This document shows positions 38,501 to 46,529 of a stretch of 64,000 nt of DNA, one piece after another (positions within the stretch are counted from its first letter, which is position 1; every line of letters begins with the position of its first letter). Source of the stretch: Nectonema munidae (lineage: Eukaryota > Nematomorpha > Nectonematoida > Nectonematidae); contig JAUIRK010001059.1 in assembly GCA_030549495.1 (NCBI GenBank), positions 124,001 to 188,000 of the forward strand, read 5' to 3'. Below the pieces are notes generated by a model that was not told where the DNA came from, did not search any database, and was given only the letters and a program-made list of their open reading frames with translations. The position numbers were made by a program, and so were the translations under genes.

Positions 38501-40741
38501 CATAATAAAGATTAGTTTAGAACAAGTACGTCCTTACTAACTAGCTAGGCGTAGTTGTCCTGATACAAATAAAAAAGTTCTATTAGTTTATAAAATAAGA
38601 ATTCAAACTTACCTTTTACAAATGTTGGAGTAGAGTTTGTTTGGAGAAAGGCAATTTTTGTTTTGGGAAAGAGGCGAAGAGATTTCAAGAAATGAATTCA
38701 GCAAGGAAATATTGTAAAATACTATTAAAAAAAATACTGGCTACAATCCTTAAGAAATTATATGTGACATTTTAAAATTATCGCCATTGGTCCATTAAAT
38801 GTTAGATGAGGCAGATGATTTTATTCAACCTATATTGATTTTGTTTAAAAAATGGACATCATCGGCTGTCCATTTTTAGATCATTGGTATCAAAAAGGGT
38901 AACAATTTAGGGTCAAAACACCCACGCGACAAAAGGTTCTTTAAGCGCAAAATTGGGAGTGATAAAGGATGTAGCCTAATTTATCCAAACGTCGCTCAAA
39001 GTTACAATTATGGCAGTACATAAGCGACCAGAAAAAAACAAAGTGACGATTATCTCTTCGGCAAATTGGAGGAAAATTTTTTAGCGTATAATCACAAATA
39101 GTTGTCCTGAAAGAAATAAAAAAAGTTCCTTCTTAATCGTTTAATCACAAATAGTTCATGCATCGAGAAAAATAGAGAGTGAAAAATCTTAGATTGAGAT
39201 CGACTACCCAATAAAATCACAAGATTTTACAAGTCCTATTTTACTCTATAGCATTTTCTCTTACATGGTATACTGTACTCATACATTGCTTATAAAAGTG
39301 CAACTATTCCACTGCTCACCTATTATGAATGTGAAAAAAGCTTCTCATTTTTAATAAGATTGAAGAATTCAATGAGCACAGAAGGACTAACATCACTTGG
39401 GGATATGAACATAAATTACAGTTTTCCTATTAATCTATATGAAAGTATAATCAGAATTACATGCAACAAGAATTAATTCTTCTAATTTTAACTAATATTA
39501 TACATTTTGCTATGAAACTACCCCCCCCCCCTCCACCAGCTCGTAAAAAAAATTTGGTTGCGTTTTTGTGGGAGTAGATAAATCAAAACAAAAAACGACA
39601 ATTTCATCAATTAAACAAAATATTTAACCTCAGTAAAGACTAAACAAGAGAAAAAAATTTTTACACCCTTCAAACTAGACTGATTAAAAAGAGTGAGTGG
39701 CAGAAATTAAGTTAATAAAAGGAAAGGATTCTAGGAAAATTGATCGAAGATTATCTAAACATGACGGACCCAATTTGCTATTAGCTGACTGGTAGTTAGG
39801 TAAAAATAAACCAATTATCAAGTATTTATTTAAGGAAACATCTTAATAACCGTATAGATAACTTTTTGAACCAATTTGCTGAATGAGATATTTATTCTGT
39901 AAAGAACAAAAGTGCTCATAATAAGGAACACTTGTAAAAAGTTTATGTATATATCAGAGGACATCGTGAAAACTTTTTGAATTTTCGAAAAAATAATCAG
40001 TGTCGTCTCAACTATAAATAAGCTTATTGCAGAAAAAGAATATCTTTATACTTTATATATCTGGTACTCGAGGTGTTTCGAGAAAACTTATCTATAAAAT
40101 TAAAGTAATGGTAAATACATTGACAGCAAGTTATGCCTTAGAAAAGGATAGAGCAAAAATGTAGAAATATACATATAAGGAAAACATAGCAACTCACCTT
40201 CACAGTCACTGAGCAGATTCTTTAGGAGTAGAATAAAAACTTCCAAATTTTTGAGAACCTGCAAAACAGCGTTCATGAAGCAAGTATTGCCGAAGTTGAT
40301 GAGACCTACGGGCGGAAAGTTGCCTTTATTCTTGAAAGTCAGGGAAGGAGCTGTCGAGGTACTAAGTGACGGTTTTGTGTTGGAATGACATGACGACAAA
40401 ATCGAGTAAAATGGGGACACTAAATAACAGTTATGAGGTAGTTTGAAACAACATATAAAGCAGTAGGCATATTGTTGCTCCGTTTTTAGATTATGGTTTA
40501 TGACGATGAATATGCAGTGCTGATAGGAGGGAGAGAACGTATTGAAATGGCGACTTGCATGCGATTGACATTTCTAAATAAATAAAAATGAGAATTAGAG
40601 TACATCCTGAAAGTTTCAGCAAACATCGTTAGCATTAATAGAGTGAGGTATGGATCAAAAATACACTAGATCAAGAGGAGAGCATTTAATACGCAGCAGA
40701 ACTAGTAGAGGATACAGCTGTCTAGGAAGTATCGCCGCCAT
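20153..40741 (-). CDS. USP16/45-like: Ubiquitin carboxyl-terminal hydrolase of the USP16/USP45 type
   Basis: Exons on the - strand: (40741-40667 candidate), 40573-40198, 38721-38613, 36687-36575, 36031-35851, 26269-25956, 21885-21619, 20639-20553, 20506-20153. In order they give the second half of a ZnF-UBP, the Cys box GLINFGNTCFMNAVLQ, a KNQHDSHEFF box, a zinc-finger half CLNC followed by AFKDLSLS, an acidic insert with ENLRLSPS, the other half CSTC, LTFHLKRL, GSLKSGHYYIH (catalytic His) and WYYISDTNV (catalytic Asp), ending ...DAYIIFYHM. The long insert between the CxxC pairs and the WYYISDT-type ending point to USP16/USP45, which remove ubiquitin from histone H2A and other substrates. The product of about 620 residues is shorter than human USP16. 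Introns total over 18 kb and are full of transposons. Only the exon 5/6 join and the first exon remain unsettled. Confidence 0.85.
20553..20639 (-). CDS. USP gene, exon 8
   Basis: Acceptor tgttatttag, donor AATAAG|GTAAAA. 29 codons reading EGGILQKDNQRISFPLNLDM, equivalent to ...KVNKHIKFPEILDLA of USP16. Phase 0 at both ends. Confidence 0.85.
21619..21885 (-). CDS. USP gene, second CxxC and HLKR exon
   Basis: Acceptor atattttttgaag, donor CAG|GTAGAT; 89 codons in phase 0. It reads ISHFFRVELMHGCNQYSCSTC (CxxC of the finger) and FSNQKLLSDALKFSFLSQLP then FILTFHLKRL, the hydrophobic strand and HLKR motif found just before the final beta-sheet of USP domains. Confidence 0.9.
23280..24830 (+). mobile_element. 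Penelope-like retroelement remnant
   Basis: The pieces follow Penelope-like RT order: KEKSLLQFGPKFVPT (23335-23385), a YYKVETQKRDPLK region (23610), YGLLKIHKGCVPL (23760-23800), NEDEILASLDFSLLFTSI (23935-23990), HQIHGVAMGNPLSPV (24140-24185), RYLDF (24270), then SIQPYFRRLKKILSSYNLSV and RSLKSLLG (24540-24650). The frame is broken several times. The YxDD part and the GIY-YIG end are not recognisable. It lies in a USP intron. Confidence 0.8.
24831..25955. other. USP intron; nothing recognised
   Basis: A+T-rich. A short inverted and direct repetition of ACTTAAGTTATATGAAA-like words occurs at 25170-25260. No exon or element supported. Confidence 0.3.
25956..26269 (-). CDS. USP gene, acidic insert exon
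   Basis: Acceptor tgtggtttcag (or four bases further, giving 26265), donor CACTT|GTAAAT. 104 codons: acidic and polar (SDGEKKEIGENNSHSKDHEE), then ELHAFENLRLSPS, recalling the GFKNLNLN of the USP16 insert, then a predicted amphipathic helix LQEKLKEKIQ. Ends phase 0, as required by the next exon. Confidence 0.65.
26431..26734. mobile_element. hAT MITE 2
   Basis: Ends CAGGGATCACCAAAC and, inverted, CAGGGTCGCGAAAC; target duplication GTCGAGAG/GTCTAGAG (7 of 8). 304 bp, with CGGCCCG-rich subterminal sequence and no coding. Confidence 0.85.
26743..26918. mobile_element. Possible further hAT end abutting MITE 2
   Basis: Directly after the MITE 2 target duplication the sequence reads CATGGGTGATCAACCCATGG, similar to other hAT ends, and TTCTAGAG occurs at 26911-26918. 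No convincing opposite end is visible. Confidence 0.3.
27320..28450 (+). mobile_element. piggyBac remnant 2
   Basis: An acidic Ser/Asp N-terminus (SVSDFDSDSSDG, 27395-27430) is followed by VLADLRFDDKTQQFVHFG (27790-27850) and HIYNVLQSLHYGGKDKSRIH, ELGEHIVTFLKDLIY (27935-28040), matching the piggyBac stretch before the third catalytic Asp. Broken in several places. It shares its N-terminal style with remnant 3 rather than element 1. Confidence 0.65.
29290..29407 (+). mobile_element. RTE-type LINE, 3' tail only
   Basis: The tail GGTTAATGGAAACTGGTTGA, then CGACTCTTTGGGAACAATAA and a final (TGA)n run are characteristic of 3' ends of this RTE group. Only about 120 bp remain, as expected from 5' truncation on insertion. 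Confidence 0.6.
29380..29405 (+). repeat. (TGA)n microsatellite at the RTE tail
   Basis: About seven tandem TGA units forming the tail of the RTE fragment. Confidence 0.9.
29470..31040 (+). mobile_element. Orphan transposase-like element, family B
   Basis: Across frames: KAMIMISATASALGKYID (29560-29620), STLQRKRKAIRKRVSRKIKE (29635-29690), FGVDIPALTTHWDTEL, an open frame with VRLVVLITGDGKSKLLGVPK (29770-29840) and KVMCFDTTTINTGVKKGACQ (29910-29970), CRHHINEIILSQV (30010-30050), YRELLELTIIYLGRVTNRGI (30220-30285), EASSSASAPRVDLEYLQK-like text (30455-30505), and NNNAERAIALIQDFNNHL (30840-30895). I recall the same architecture as uncharacterised multi-copy proteins in arthropods and cnidarians. 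An Asp after HW, CFDTT, a CRHH motif and a late AER echo hAT-like RNase H transposases (inference). About five breaks. Lies in a USP intron. Confidence 0.65.
31560..31787 (+). repeat. Uncharacterised repeat, copy 1 (long form)
   Basis: 228 bp ending GATGCGCACCATCTCCAAAT. The reverse complement of most of it lies at 41342-41512. Copy 1 has about 57 extra bases in the middle. Contains TTATAAATAG. Confidence 0.8.
31788..33203. other. USP intron; (AGGT)n microsatellite, nothing else recognised
   Basis: Four AGGT units at 32793-32809. A - strand patch at about 32710-32790 has a good acceptor and an acidic reading (FDGVDAMTESDVLDSY) but does not fit the USP phases. Confidence 0.35.
33204..33220 (+). 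repeat. Left target-site duplication of the RTE copy
   Basis: AAAAGTAGATCTGAGAA, identical to 35022-35038. Confidence 0.9.
33221..35021 (+). mobile_element. RTE-type LINE, internally deleted copy with 17-bp target duplication
   Basis: Flanked by identical AAAAGTAGATCTGAGAA (33204-33220, 35022-35038). It begins with a ~370-bp leader also seen in the 46.6-kb copy, followed by an APE endonuclease (RLASINLGSLVGKS, AIAGLQEVRYKNEGT, LYWSGN, VSDRIIVMEV, CVILGDFNGHVGKD, 33768-34330), a linker, and the RT start (ITDEKVEQAL, KKNKAPGPSGVPIE, 34880-34960). It then jumps to a TGATGATG tail. Most of RT is absent. The coding part has several frame breaks. Confidence 0.85.
35022..35038 (+). repeat. Right target-site duplication of the RTE copy
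   Basis: Identical 17-mer to 33204-33220, directly after the TGATGATG tail. Confidence 0.9.
35851..36031 (-). CDS. USP gene, first zinc-finger CxxC exon
   Basis: Acceptor cattatttag. It reads SSLVDLFFSGKMVKVVTCLNC then AFKDLSLS, equivalent to SFVDRIFGGELTSMIMC and FLDLSL in USP16. The 3' edge is open: donors at 35850 (phase 2) or 35819 (phase 0) are possible. The phase-2 donor joins directly to the next exon if that starts at 26265. Confidence 0.75.
36575..36687 (-). CDS. USP gene, QxDSHE-box exon
   Basis: Acceptor ttctttttaag, donor A|GTAACA. It reads LPYFNDKNQHDSHEFFFFFL then DAIKDEESR, the equivalent of the QQQDSQELLRYLLDGM box that shapes the USP active site. Phases match on both sides. 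Confidence 0.8.
36688..38612. other. USP intron 3; a palindrome, nothing else recognised
   Basis: Contains the 32-base near-palindrome at 37311-37342. No transposon protein or exon recognised. Confidence 0.35.
37311..37342. repeat. Near-perfect A+T palindrome
   Basis: Arms AACATAATATGATTA and, inverted, the same 15 bases; could extrude as a cruciform or be the core of a small foldback element. Confidence 0.7.
38613..38721 (-). CDS. USP gene, exon 3
   Basis: Acceptor tttttaatag, donor AAAAG|GTAAGT. It reads FYNISLLNSFLEISSPLSQN and on to LYSNICK, aligning with the region before the QQDSQE box in USP16 (...FLNEM...PKELFSQVCK). Phase fits both neighbours. Confidence 0.8.
38722..40197. other. 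USP intron 2; poly-C tract
   Basis: An 11-C run at 39521-39531, followed by CTCCACCAGC, resembles the C-run at 95-106. TAGTTGTCCTGA with a following AAATAAAAAA run occurs at about 38557 and 39100. Nothing else recognised. Confidence 0.35.
40198..40573 (-). CDS. USP gene, ZnF-UBP half and Cys-box exon
   Basis: Acceptor tttatttag, donor GAAG|GTGAGT. The first 45 codons read KCQSHASRHFNTF...CIFIVINHN...YCFICC, matching the C-terminal half of a ZnF-UBP (His, then C and CxxC). The Cys box FGNTCFMNAVLQVL follows at about residue 95 of the exon. The catalytic Cys lies near 40288. Confidence 0.85.
40667..40741 (-). CDS. USP gene, candidate first coding exon
   Basis: The ATG at 40741-40739 sits in AAGATGGCGGC, a good start context, and reads 25 codons beginning MAAILPRQLYPLL to a donor CTA|GTGTAT. 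The phase-0 end fits the phase-0 start of the next exon across a 93-base intron. It lacks the first half of a ZnF-UBP domain, so either the domain is truncated here or the true upstream exon was missed. Confidence 0.35.
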
Positions 40742-40744
40742 CTT
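40734..40744 (-). promoter_or_regulatory. YY1-type motif AAGATGGCGGC over a candidate start codon
   Basis: Exact match to the 11-base core that YY1 binds just downstream of the transcription start in many animal housekeeping genes, overlapping the ATG of the candidate USP first exon. Confidence 0.4.
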
Positions 40745-41341
40745 TGGCTAAAATATACTTTTATGGGAATCGACAAGCAGAAGGATGGAAAAATCACTTT
40801 CAGAAATAAGAACCTTAGGAAATAATTATTTTTTAAATAAGAATGTATTATTTTTAACTAGTTTGTTTGCTAAATAGTTAATTAATTATTAGTTAGTTAA
40901 ATTATGTGAAAAAAATGGTTGTTAAATTAGCACATTACTAGCCATAAAAATAAAGACAAATGTGTAGAATTGAAAATTATAAGTTACTTAAAAGTTATCC
41001 GCCAAATACAATTAGGCAGGGACTATTTTCGTAGATTAGTTCGTAAAGGTTTTTCCATGGACTCTAAAGTAGAGGTTTGCTGAACGTTGAAAAGAATAAA
41101 AGCAATTGGTGGTGGCACCGCTTTCAACAAGGGCCTAAGTCACCCTCCTCCCCTCATCTGCATCTTCTCAATTTCAACTTTCATTTATGAGTAGAGTTTA
41201 GGCATTACTTTCCTTGTTTTAGGAAGAAGTCTACGGATATTTGAAATCTATTCGGGTTCATTCGATATAATAGTCCGTTCGAATTTGAGCTTTAGTTGTC
41301 AGAGGCAGTAAAATAGCAAGGAAGAAATTGAACTAATCTAT

Positions 41342-41512
41342 ACATAATTTGGAGATGGTGCGCATCTATTTGAAGTGAGAAAGAAGGAGCTATATAAGTC
41401 CTCATTCATTGTTGACGTTAAGCTTGGGCGGGGGTTAAAGCAGAAAAATTTGTTGTCTTTTTTGAAAGACGCTTGAAAGTCCGCCCCTCGCTCCAATAAT
41501 TTCAAGGATGTG
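41342..41512 (-). repeat. Uncharacterised repeat, copy 2 (short form, inverted)
   Basis: Reverse complement of 31560-31787 without the ~57-base middle segment; directly abuts the Tigger 1 coding remnant. Confidence 0.8.
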
Positions 41513-42638
41513 CGAATATGATTGGTGAAAAAGAGAGAGCATTGGTGATTGGAAAGTCATTGAAACCAAGATGTTTTAGAAAAATTGATGTGAATTATAT
41601 TGCCAGTTCGCTATCATGTAAAAAAAATCATGGATGACTTCTTTGATTTTTGAAAACTAATTCACAAAATTTTATGAAAAAATGAAAAATCATTATACTG
41701 ATCTTGGACCTTTCACATCCTGATATTTTTTTAAAAAATGTTAAGCTTGTATTTTTACCACCCAATACAAATTCGAAGTTACAACCCATGGATCAGGGAA
41801 TTATACAAAGCATGAAACTTTAGTTTAGAAAAAGCCAACTTCAAAAGATTATACATCAAATGGAAATAGATAAGTTGAAAACAGGAACTTCCCTCTTGAA
41901 AGACATCATAATTTTAGATGCAATTTTATGGCTCGACAAGTCCTGGAAAGATGTTGCAACTTCAACTATACAAAAGTGCTTTGAAGCATGTGGTTTTGGA
42001 AGTTTAAACAGAAATCAACGTAAGCATAGCCTTTTTTTATTCATAATAAAATTGCCTATACTTATTTTTTTTAATTATATAGATTTTGATGTTAACGAGA
42101 CAAATGAAGATATTTTAGAAGAATAATTTTTCAGCAAGCATAATTGGAATTAAAGCTGATGAAGTGATTTCTATTGACAGAGAAATAGAGACGTGTGAGT
42201 GTTGATTGGGATAAAGATGCAACTTATTACTGGAAGAATTGGCTGAAACTGGAAAAGATGGTGGTAAAAGTGATGGTGATGATTCTCTATCAAAAAGGGA
42301 GAATGCTCCTCTTCTGCAAATTTAGTCATCGAAAATTTCAATCAAGCTTTGCAAGTTGTTTCCGATTTTAAAAATGATTTTTAAAAAAATCGCCTTGAGG
42401 GTCTTTTAGATCAAATATGTGAAATTCAAGATTTTTTGTAAAAAAATTATAAATACACACAAAAAAGTATTCTAGATTATTTAAAATCTCGGGTAGAATG
42501 ATTTTTTTAATAAATACTTTTTTGGAAATATGTGTTAATTTTAATGTTTGAGTCGAACCTTGATGCAAAGGTCACCTGTTCATAACGGTCAATTTTAAAG
42601 GATCTCACGAGTGACCGTTGTAGACAGGTTTCACTGTA
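41513..42638 (+). mobile_element. Tigger/pogo remnant 1 with 3' terminal repeat
   Basis: Pogo-type DDE pieces: ALVIGKSLKPRCFRKIDVNY (41545-41610), VKLVFLPPNTNSKLQPMDQG (41735-41800), then LLKDIIILDAILWLDKSWKD and STIQKCFEACGF (41880-41995). A 3' end reading, inverted, CAGTGAAACCTGTCTACAAC lies at 42638 with TA beside it. No matching 5' end: the copy is 5'-truncated against the 41342-41512 repeat. Confidence 0.75.
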
Positions 42639-44689
42639 TTTCAATTGTTTGCTTTTTTCAATCCTAAATTGTATTTTTGCAATTCTATTTTGTCTCTCTA
42701 AAATGCAAAATAGAAATGAAAAAAGACAAAATAAAATAGAAAAAAGAACTAACAGAATTGAAAATATATAGAGTATCATACGATATAGATTAAACTTATA
42801 TTACTCAGCATTTTATGACGCCGTATATCATTTTGTCAAATAAAATAGAATCGTGTAATTACTTCCACATAACTGTATATTATGTGAATAATAGAAAAAA
42901 CAACATTTAAAACTTCAGATAAGAATAAAGGAATTACATTATCACCGCATAGCAAACAAATCCAAGCTATCCTAGTTGAAACTTTTTCATTGTTGGAAGT
43001 CTCCACGCATTCCTAAAAGATACATGGAATTATGATATAAAGAAGAAGCTTTTATATAAAAGTAAGAAGACAAATAATATAGCAGTGAAGAATAAATCCT
43101 AATTCTCCCTTATTACACCATGAAGAAATTTGTATGCCATAAAAAAAGAATTGAAATACTTGTATAATCTTCATATGTAATTAGCCAAAAGACTAGTCAG
43201 TAAAATTTTGATAAAAATTAATATTTCTATAAAATGCGATGGGAAAAATAATTGAAACTTATTTCAATATTTTAACTGTTAATTCAACTAGAAGTGAAAA
43301 TGGTTTGGAAAATTCAAATTAATGGCTGAAATTACAATTCCAAATAACATAGTAAGCAGGGCGAATCTAGAAATTGGCACTTATTTTGAGTAATAGTCTA
43401 ATAAAAAGCGAAAATTGACTTTTTATCATAAAAAATAGAGTATCATAATAATATATCAAAAAATTATAAGTTTATCAATGTACCTAGATTAAGTAAGAAC
43501 TAAGAGGATTAGGGAGACTCATCCGTCTAGGACACTTTTTATTATACATATAAATAATGGTGTCAATATCCAATCGAATATCGAAAAGAAGAATGAAAGC
43601 ATTAAAACGATCCTCATTCATTGAACTGCGAAGTGAATTGATGTGGTAAAACTTGATGTGTTTAAATAATAAATTTACAAAAAAAATAGGATAATATAAA
43701 AGTAATAAGTGTCACACTTAACTACGATTGAAACATAAAAAACTCTTAGGGCTTCTCATTTTAGAGAAAGATTGAATCTAAAAAACGAGTTGCAGGAATC
43801 ATCATAATATTTGAGTTCTACGAAAAGAATTAGATCAAGAAAATTTTCAAGCAATTGGCAATGCAATTTTAGAGGGGAGGGGGCGTACGCCGGTTCCGCC
43901 CCCTTTAAATCCGCCAGTGGTAAGGAACAGTATCATAATGACTTAAGGATCAAAATTCTTAAATAGGGGGCTCTTACTAATGTAACATATTTTTGCGAGT
44001 CTGGCCACATGTAGGCTCTCGATGCAGTAGTCTTGGATTCGATCGCCAATAATGACATCCTAATCATCTGTAAGATTATTTTTCCATTACATGCAATACT
44101 ATCAACAAAAAAATTCAAAAGGGTTACGGTCTTGACTCCTATTCTAATGCGGTATTGATTTTCATCCAAGCAACGAATACAGCAAAATCTGACTTAACGA
44201 CCACTTTACAGAAAAGTTTGTCATTGGTAAAACTCAATCGGTCAATTGACCGTTCAATTTTATTTATGATCAATGCAATAACGCATGTACCATTAGGATA
44301 ACATAAAGACAAAAAATGTTTACCAAAGTGAAATAAATTTTATTGATTTTAAGTCGTTAAATTACATGCGTATATAAATCTATTAATATCTTTTGTGCGA
44401 ATAAAATTTGTTTAAGTATAATATTTACCTTCTTAAATAAAAAACTTAGTTATTACATTTTTAAAAAAAATTTTCTCAACGTGCAGGGAAAGTTTTTTTG
44501 TATAATAGTATTCTTAAATTACACATAAAAGTTCTTCGTTTGCAAGTCAAAAAATTTCAATTTCTAAAAAATATTATTGTTTCAAAGTTTATTGATTCTT
44601 TTATTCAGACTTAGAATTATATTACCATTTGTAATTTTCAAATTTTTTTCAAGAATTCTTCACTGTTTTGCTTCATATTTCACTGGATT
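42639..44689. other. Intergenic; one possible MITE, otherwise nothing
   Basis: At 43363 GGCGAATCTAGA and, inverted at about 43918, GGCGGATTTAAA might be ends of a ~560-bp element whose right end is G+C-rich (GGGGGCGTACGCCGG). A - strand open frame at 43933-44169 resembles nothing I know. Confidence 0.25.
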
Positions 44690-45170
44690 CTAATGCATTA
44701 ATTTCATGTCTAAAAAATAGTTTATAGTACTGACTCTTATGAATCCTCAAATTCAAGTGATTTTTCTTCTTCAATATCTGAATATATTTCCTCATCTTTG
44801 TCAAATCACATCCTTTTATTGGATTTTGAATACTCAGAGGTGTTATCAAGGGAGGAAATGAGCCTTTGCACAGCTTTTGGAATACAAATTAAGGAAAAAG
44901 GTATTCAAAGAGACCATGTCTCGTAATGATTTCAAAAAAATTCTCGCTTATCTACGCTTTTACGACAAAAACCTGCGTTCTCTAAAAAAAAAGAAAAAGA
45001 TCCATTCACAGCGATTCGTTCACTTTGGAGAAATGGTATGGAAAACTTTCAAAAGTGCTATTTTCCTAATTGATCAGTAGTCACCGTTGACGAACAGCTT
45101 TATCCGTCGTAGCAGATGCAAATTCATTCAATATATGCCAAGTAAACCATCCAAGTTATAATCCAAAAAT
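44690..45170 (+). mobile_element. piggyBac remnant 3
   Basis: An acidic Ser-rich N-terminus (44730-44800) is followed by MSRNDFKKILAYLRFYDKNL (44915-44975), SQRFVHFGEMVWKTFKSAIF and, in another frame, RSRCKFIQYMPSKPSKL (45105-45155). This is the piggyBac region around the first catalytic Asp. Broken. Confidence 0.75.
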
Positions 45171-45379
45171 CCAAATTATATTTTGTTATAAAATTAAATG
45201 GGTGGTAAACAAAACATTTTAATAAATAGTTTAGTCTAAAATAATTGAATTCTAAAAATTTCAATAACATTTGTATAAATTTCAAAAATTTACAATAAAA
45301 TAAATATAATTTGAGGGTCAATTGACCGGTTTGGTCTTTCTATGGTTGTTTTGAATGTTCTTGGTTGAACAACATAAAA

Positions 45380-46330
45380 AGACATTGTACATCGGCCTTA
45401 GATGATTCAGCTTACTAGCACGTTTCAAAAAGAAGGTAGCATGCACCTTCCTATTTCGGGTGCTGTAATAGAGGAAAGAGCACTTTTTTGCTTCTCATTA
45501 AAAAAAATTAATTTCAAAGTTTCAACTGTTTGGCTGGCTCGATTTAAACAGCGTCATTCCATATCTTTTGGCACAATATGTGAAGCAGGATCAGTAAACA
45601 GTGATGTCATCATTGACTGAAAATTAAAAACCATAGAGATAACTAAAGGTTATATAGACAGTCTGATTTTTAACTTCAAATAAACCTGTTTAATTTTTAG
45701 ATGGCTTTCTGATAAAACACTTCGCATACTTGGGGAACAGTGTACCGAAGGTTATTTGTGTTAACAAATGTGGTGAGTTTAAAAAGCAAGTTATAATTGG
45801 AAATGCAGGCAAACTAGGTTGCTTAAAAATCTTGTTTTTTCCAATCAACACTACTTCTATTTTACGACCTTTAGATTAGGGGGCTCTTCAATGTATAAAG
45901 AAAAATGAATGATATAAAGCTTTTGCTTAGACATGTTCTGAAAAAATTAGGCACTTCATATTGTGTAAAGGATAGTAAGTTTACTGGAATTCTCCGGATA
46001 CGTGATTGGGTAAATGTAGCTGTCAAAATGCAAATCAGAAACTGTCATAAAGTGTTCCACAAAGTCAGATTTTGTATGTTCTAATAAAACAAGCGATGTA
46101 GATGGGAAAAAACAACAAAATTTAACGTGAACAGCTGATTACACCGATAAGTATAAAGTTAATGAACCTATGCGAGTAGAATCTAATTCGAAAGTTAGAG
46201 ATCTGCCTACATCAGTAGAGTTATTAGAAGGATGAGAAGCGAGAATTGTATCTTTTTTTGATGTGGTTGATGTTCAATAAAAAATTTAGAAACATCTGAA
46301 TGAATTAAAAAAACTTATGGCTTTTTCAAA
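45380..46330 (+). mobile_element. Tigger/pogo remnant 2
   Basis: CENP-B-type HTH end KVSTVWLARFKQRHSISFGT (45515-45575), then DKTLRILGEQCTEG (45710-45755), QVIIGNAGKLGCLK (45785-45830) and LFFPINTTSILRPLD (45835-45880), in Tigger order. Distinct from remnant 1 because the overlapping segment differs. Several frame breaks. Confidence 0.7.
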
Positions 46331-46529
46331 AGCTTCTTGAAACAAAATTTATTTTGATCAGCTTAAAGAAAGCTATATAAATTTTAAAAACAGTTGAGAT
46401 TAATTTTTTATTTGCCAGTTGTTTATTTATAGTAGGGGCAGTGCCCTTTATAACTTCCGAATATGCCCTTCTCTAGCTTATAAAAAGAATTATTATAGAA
46501 TCTTATAATTTACAAATCTTCGCAGAAGA

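Noticed and set aside
43933-44169. 78-codon - strand frame ending ...APYLRILILKSL
   Set aside because: No similarity I recognise, no splice sites, and neighbouring frames are equally open.
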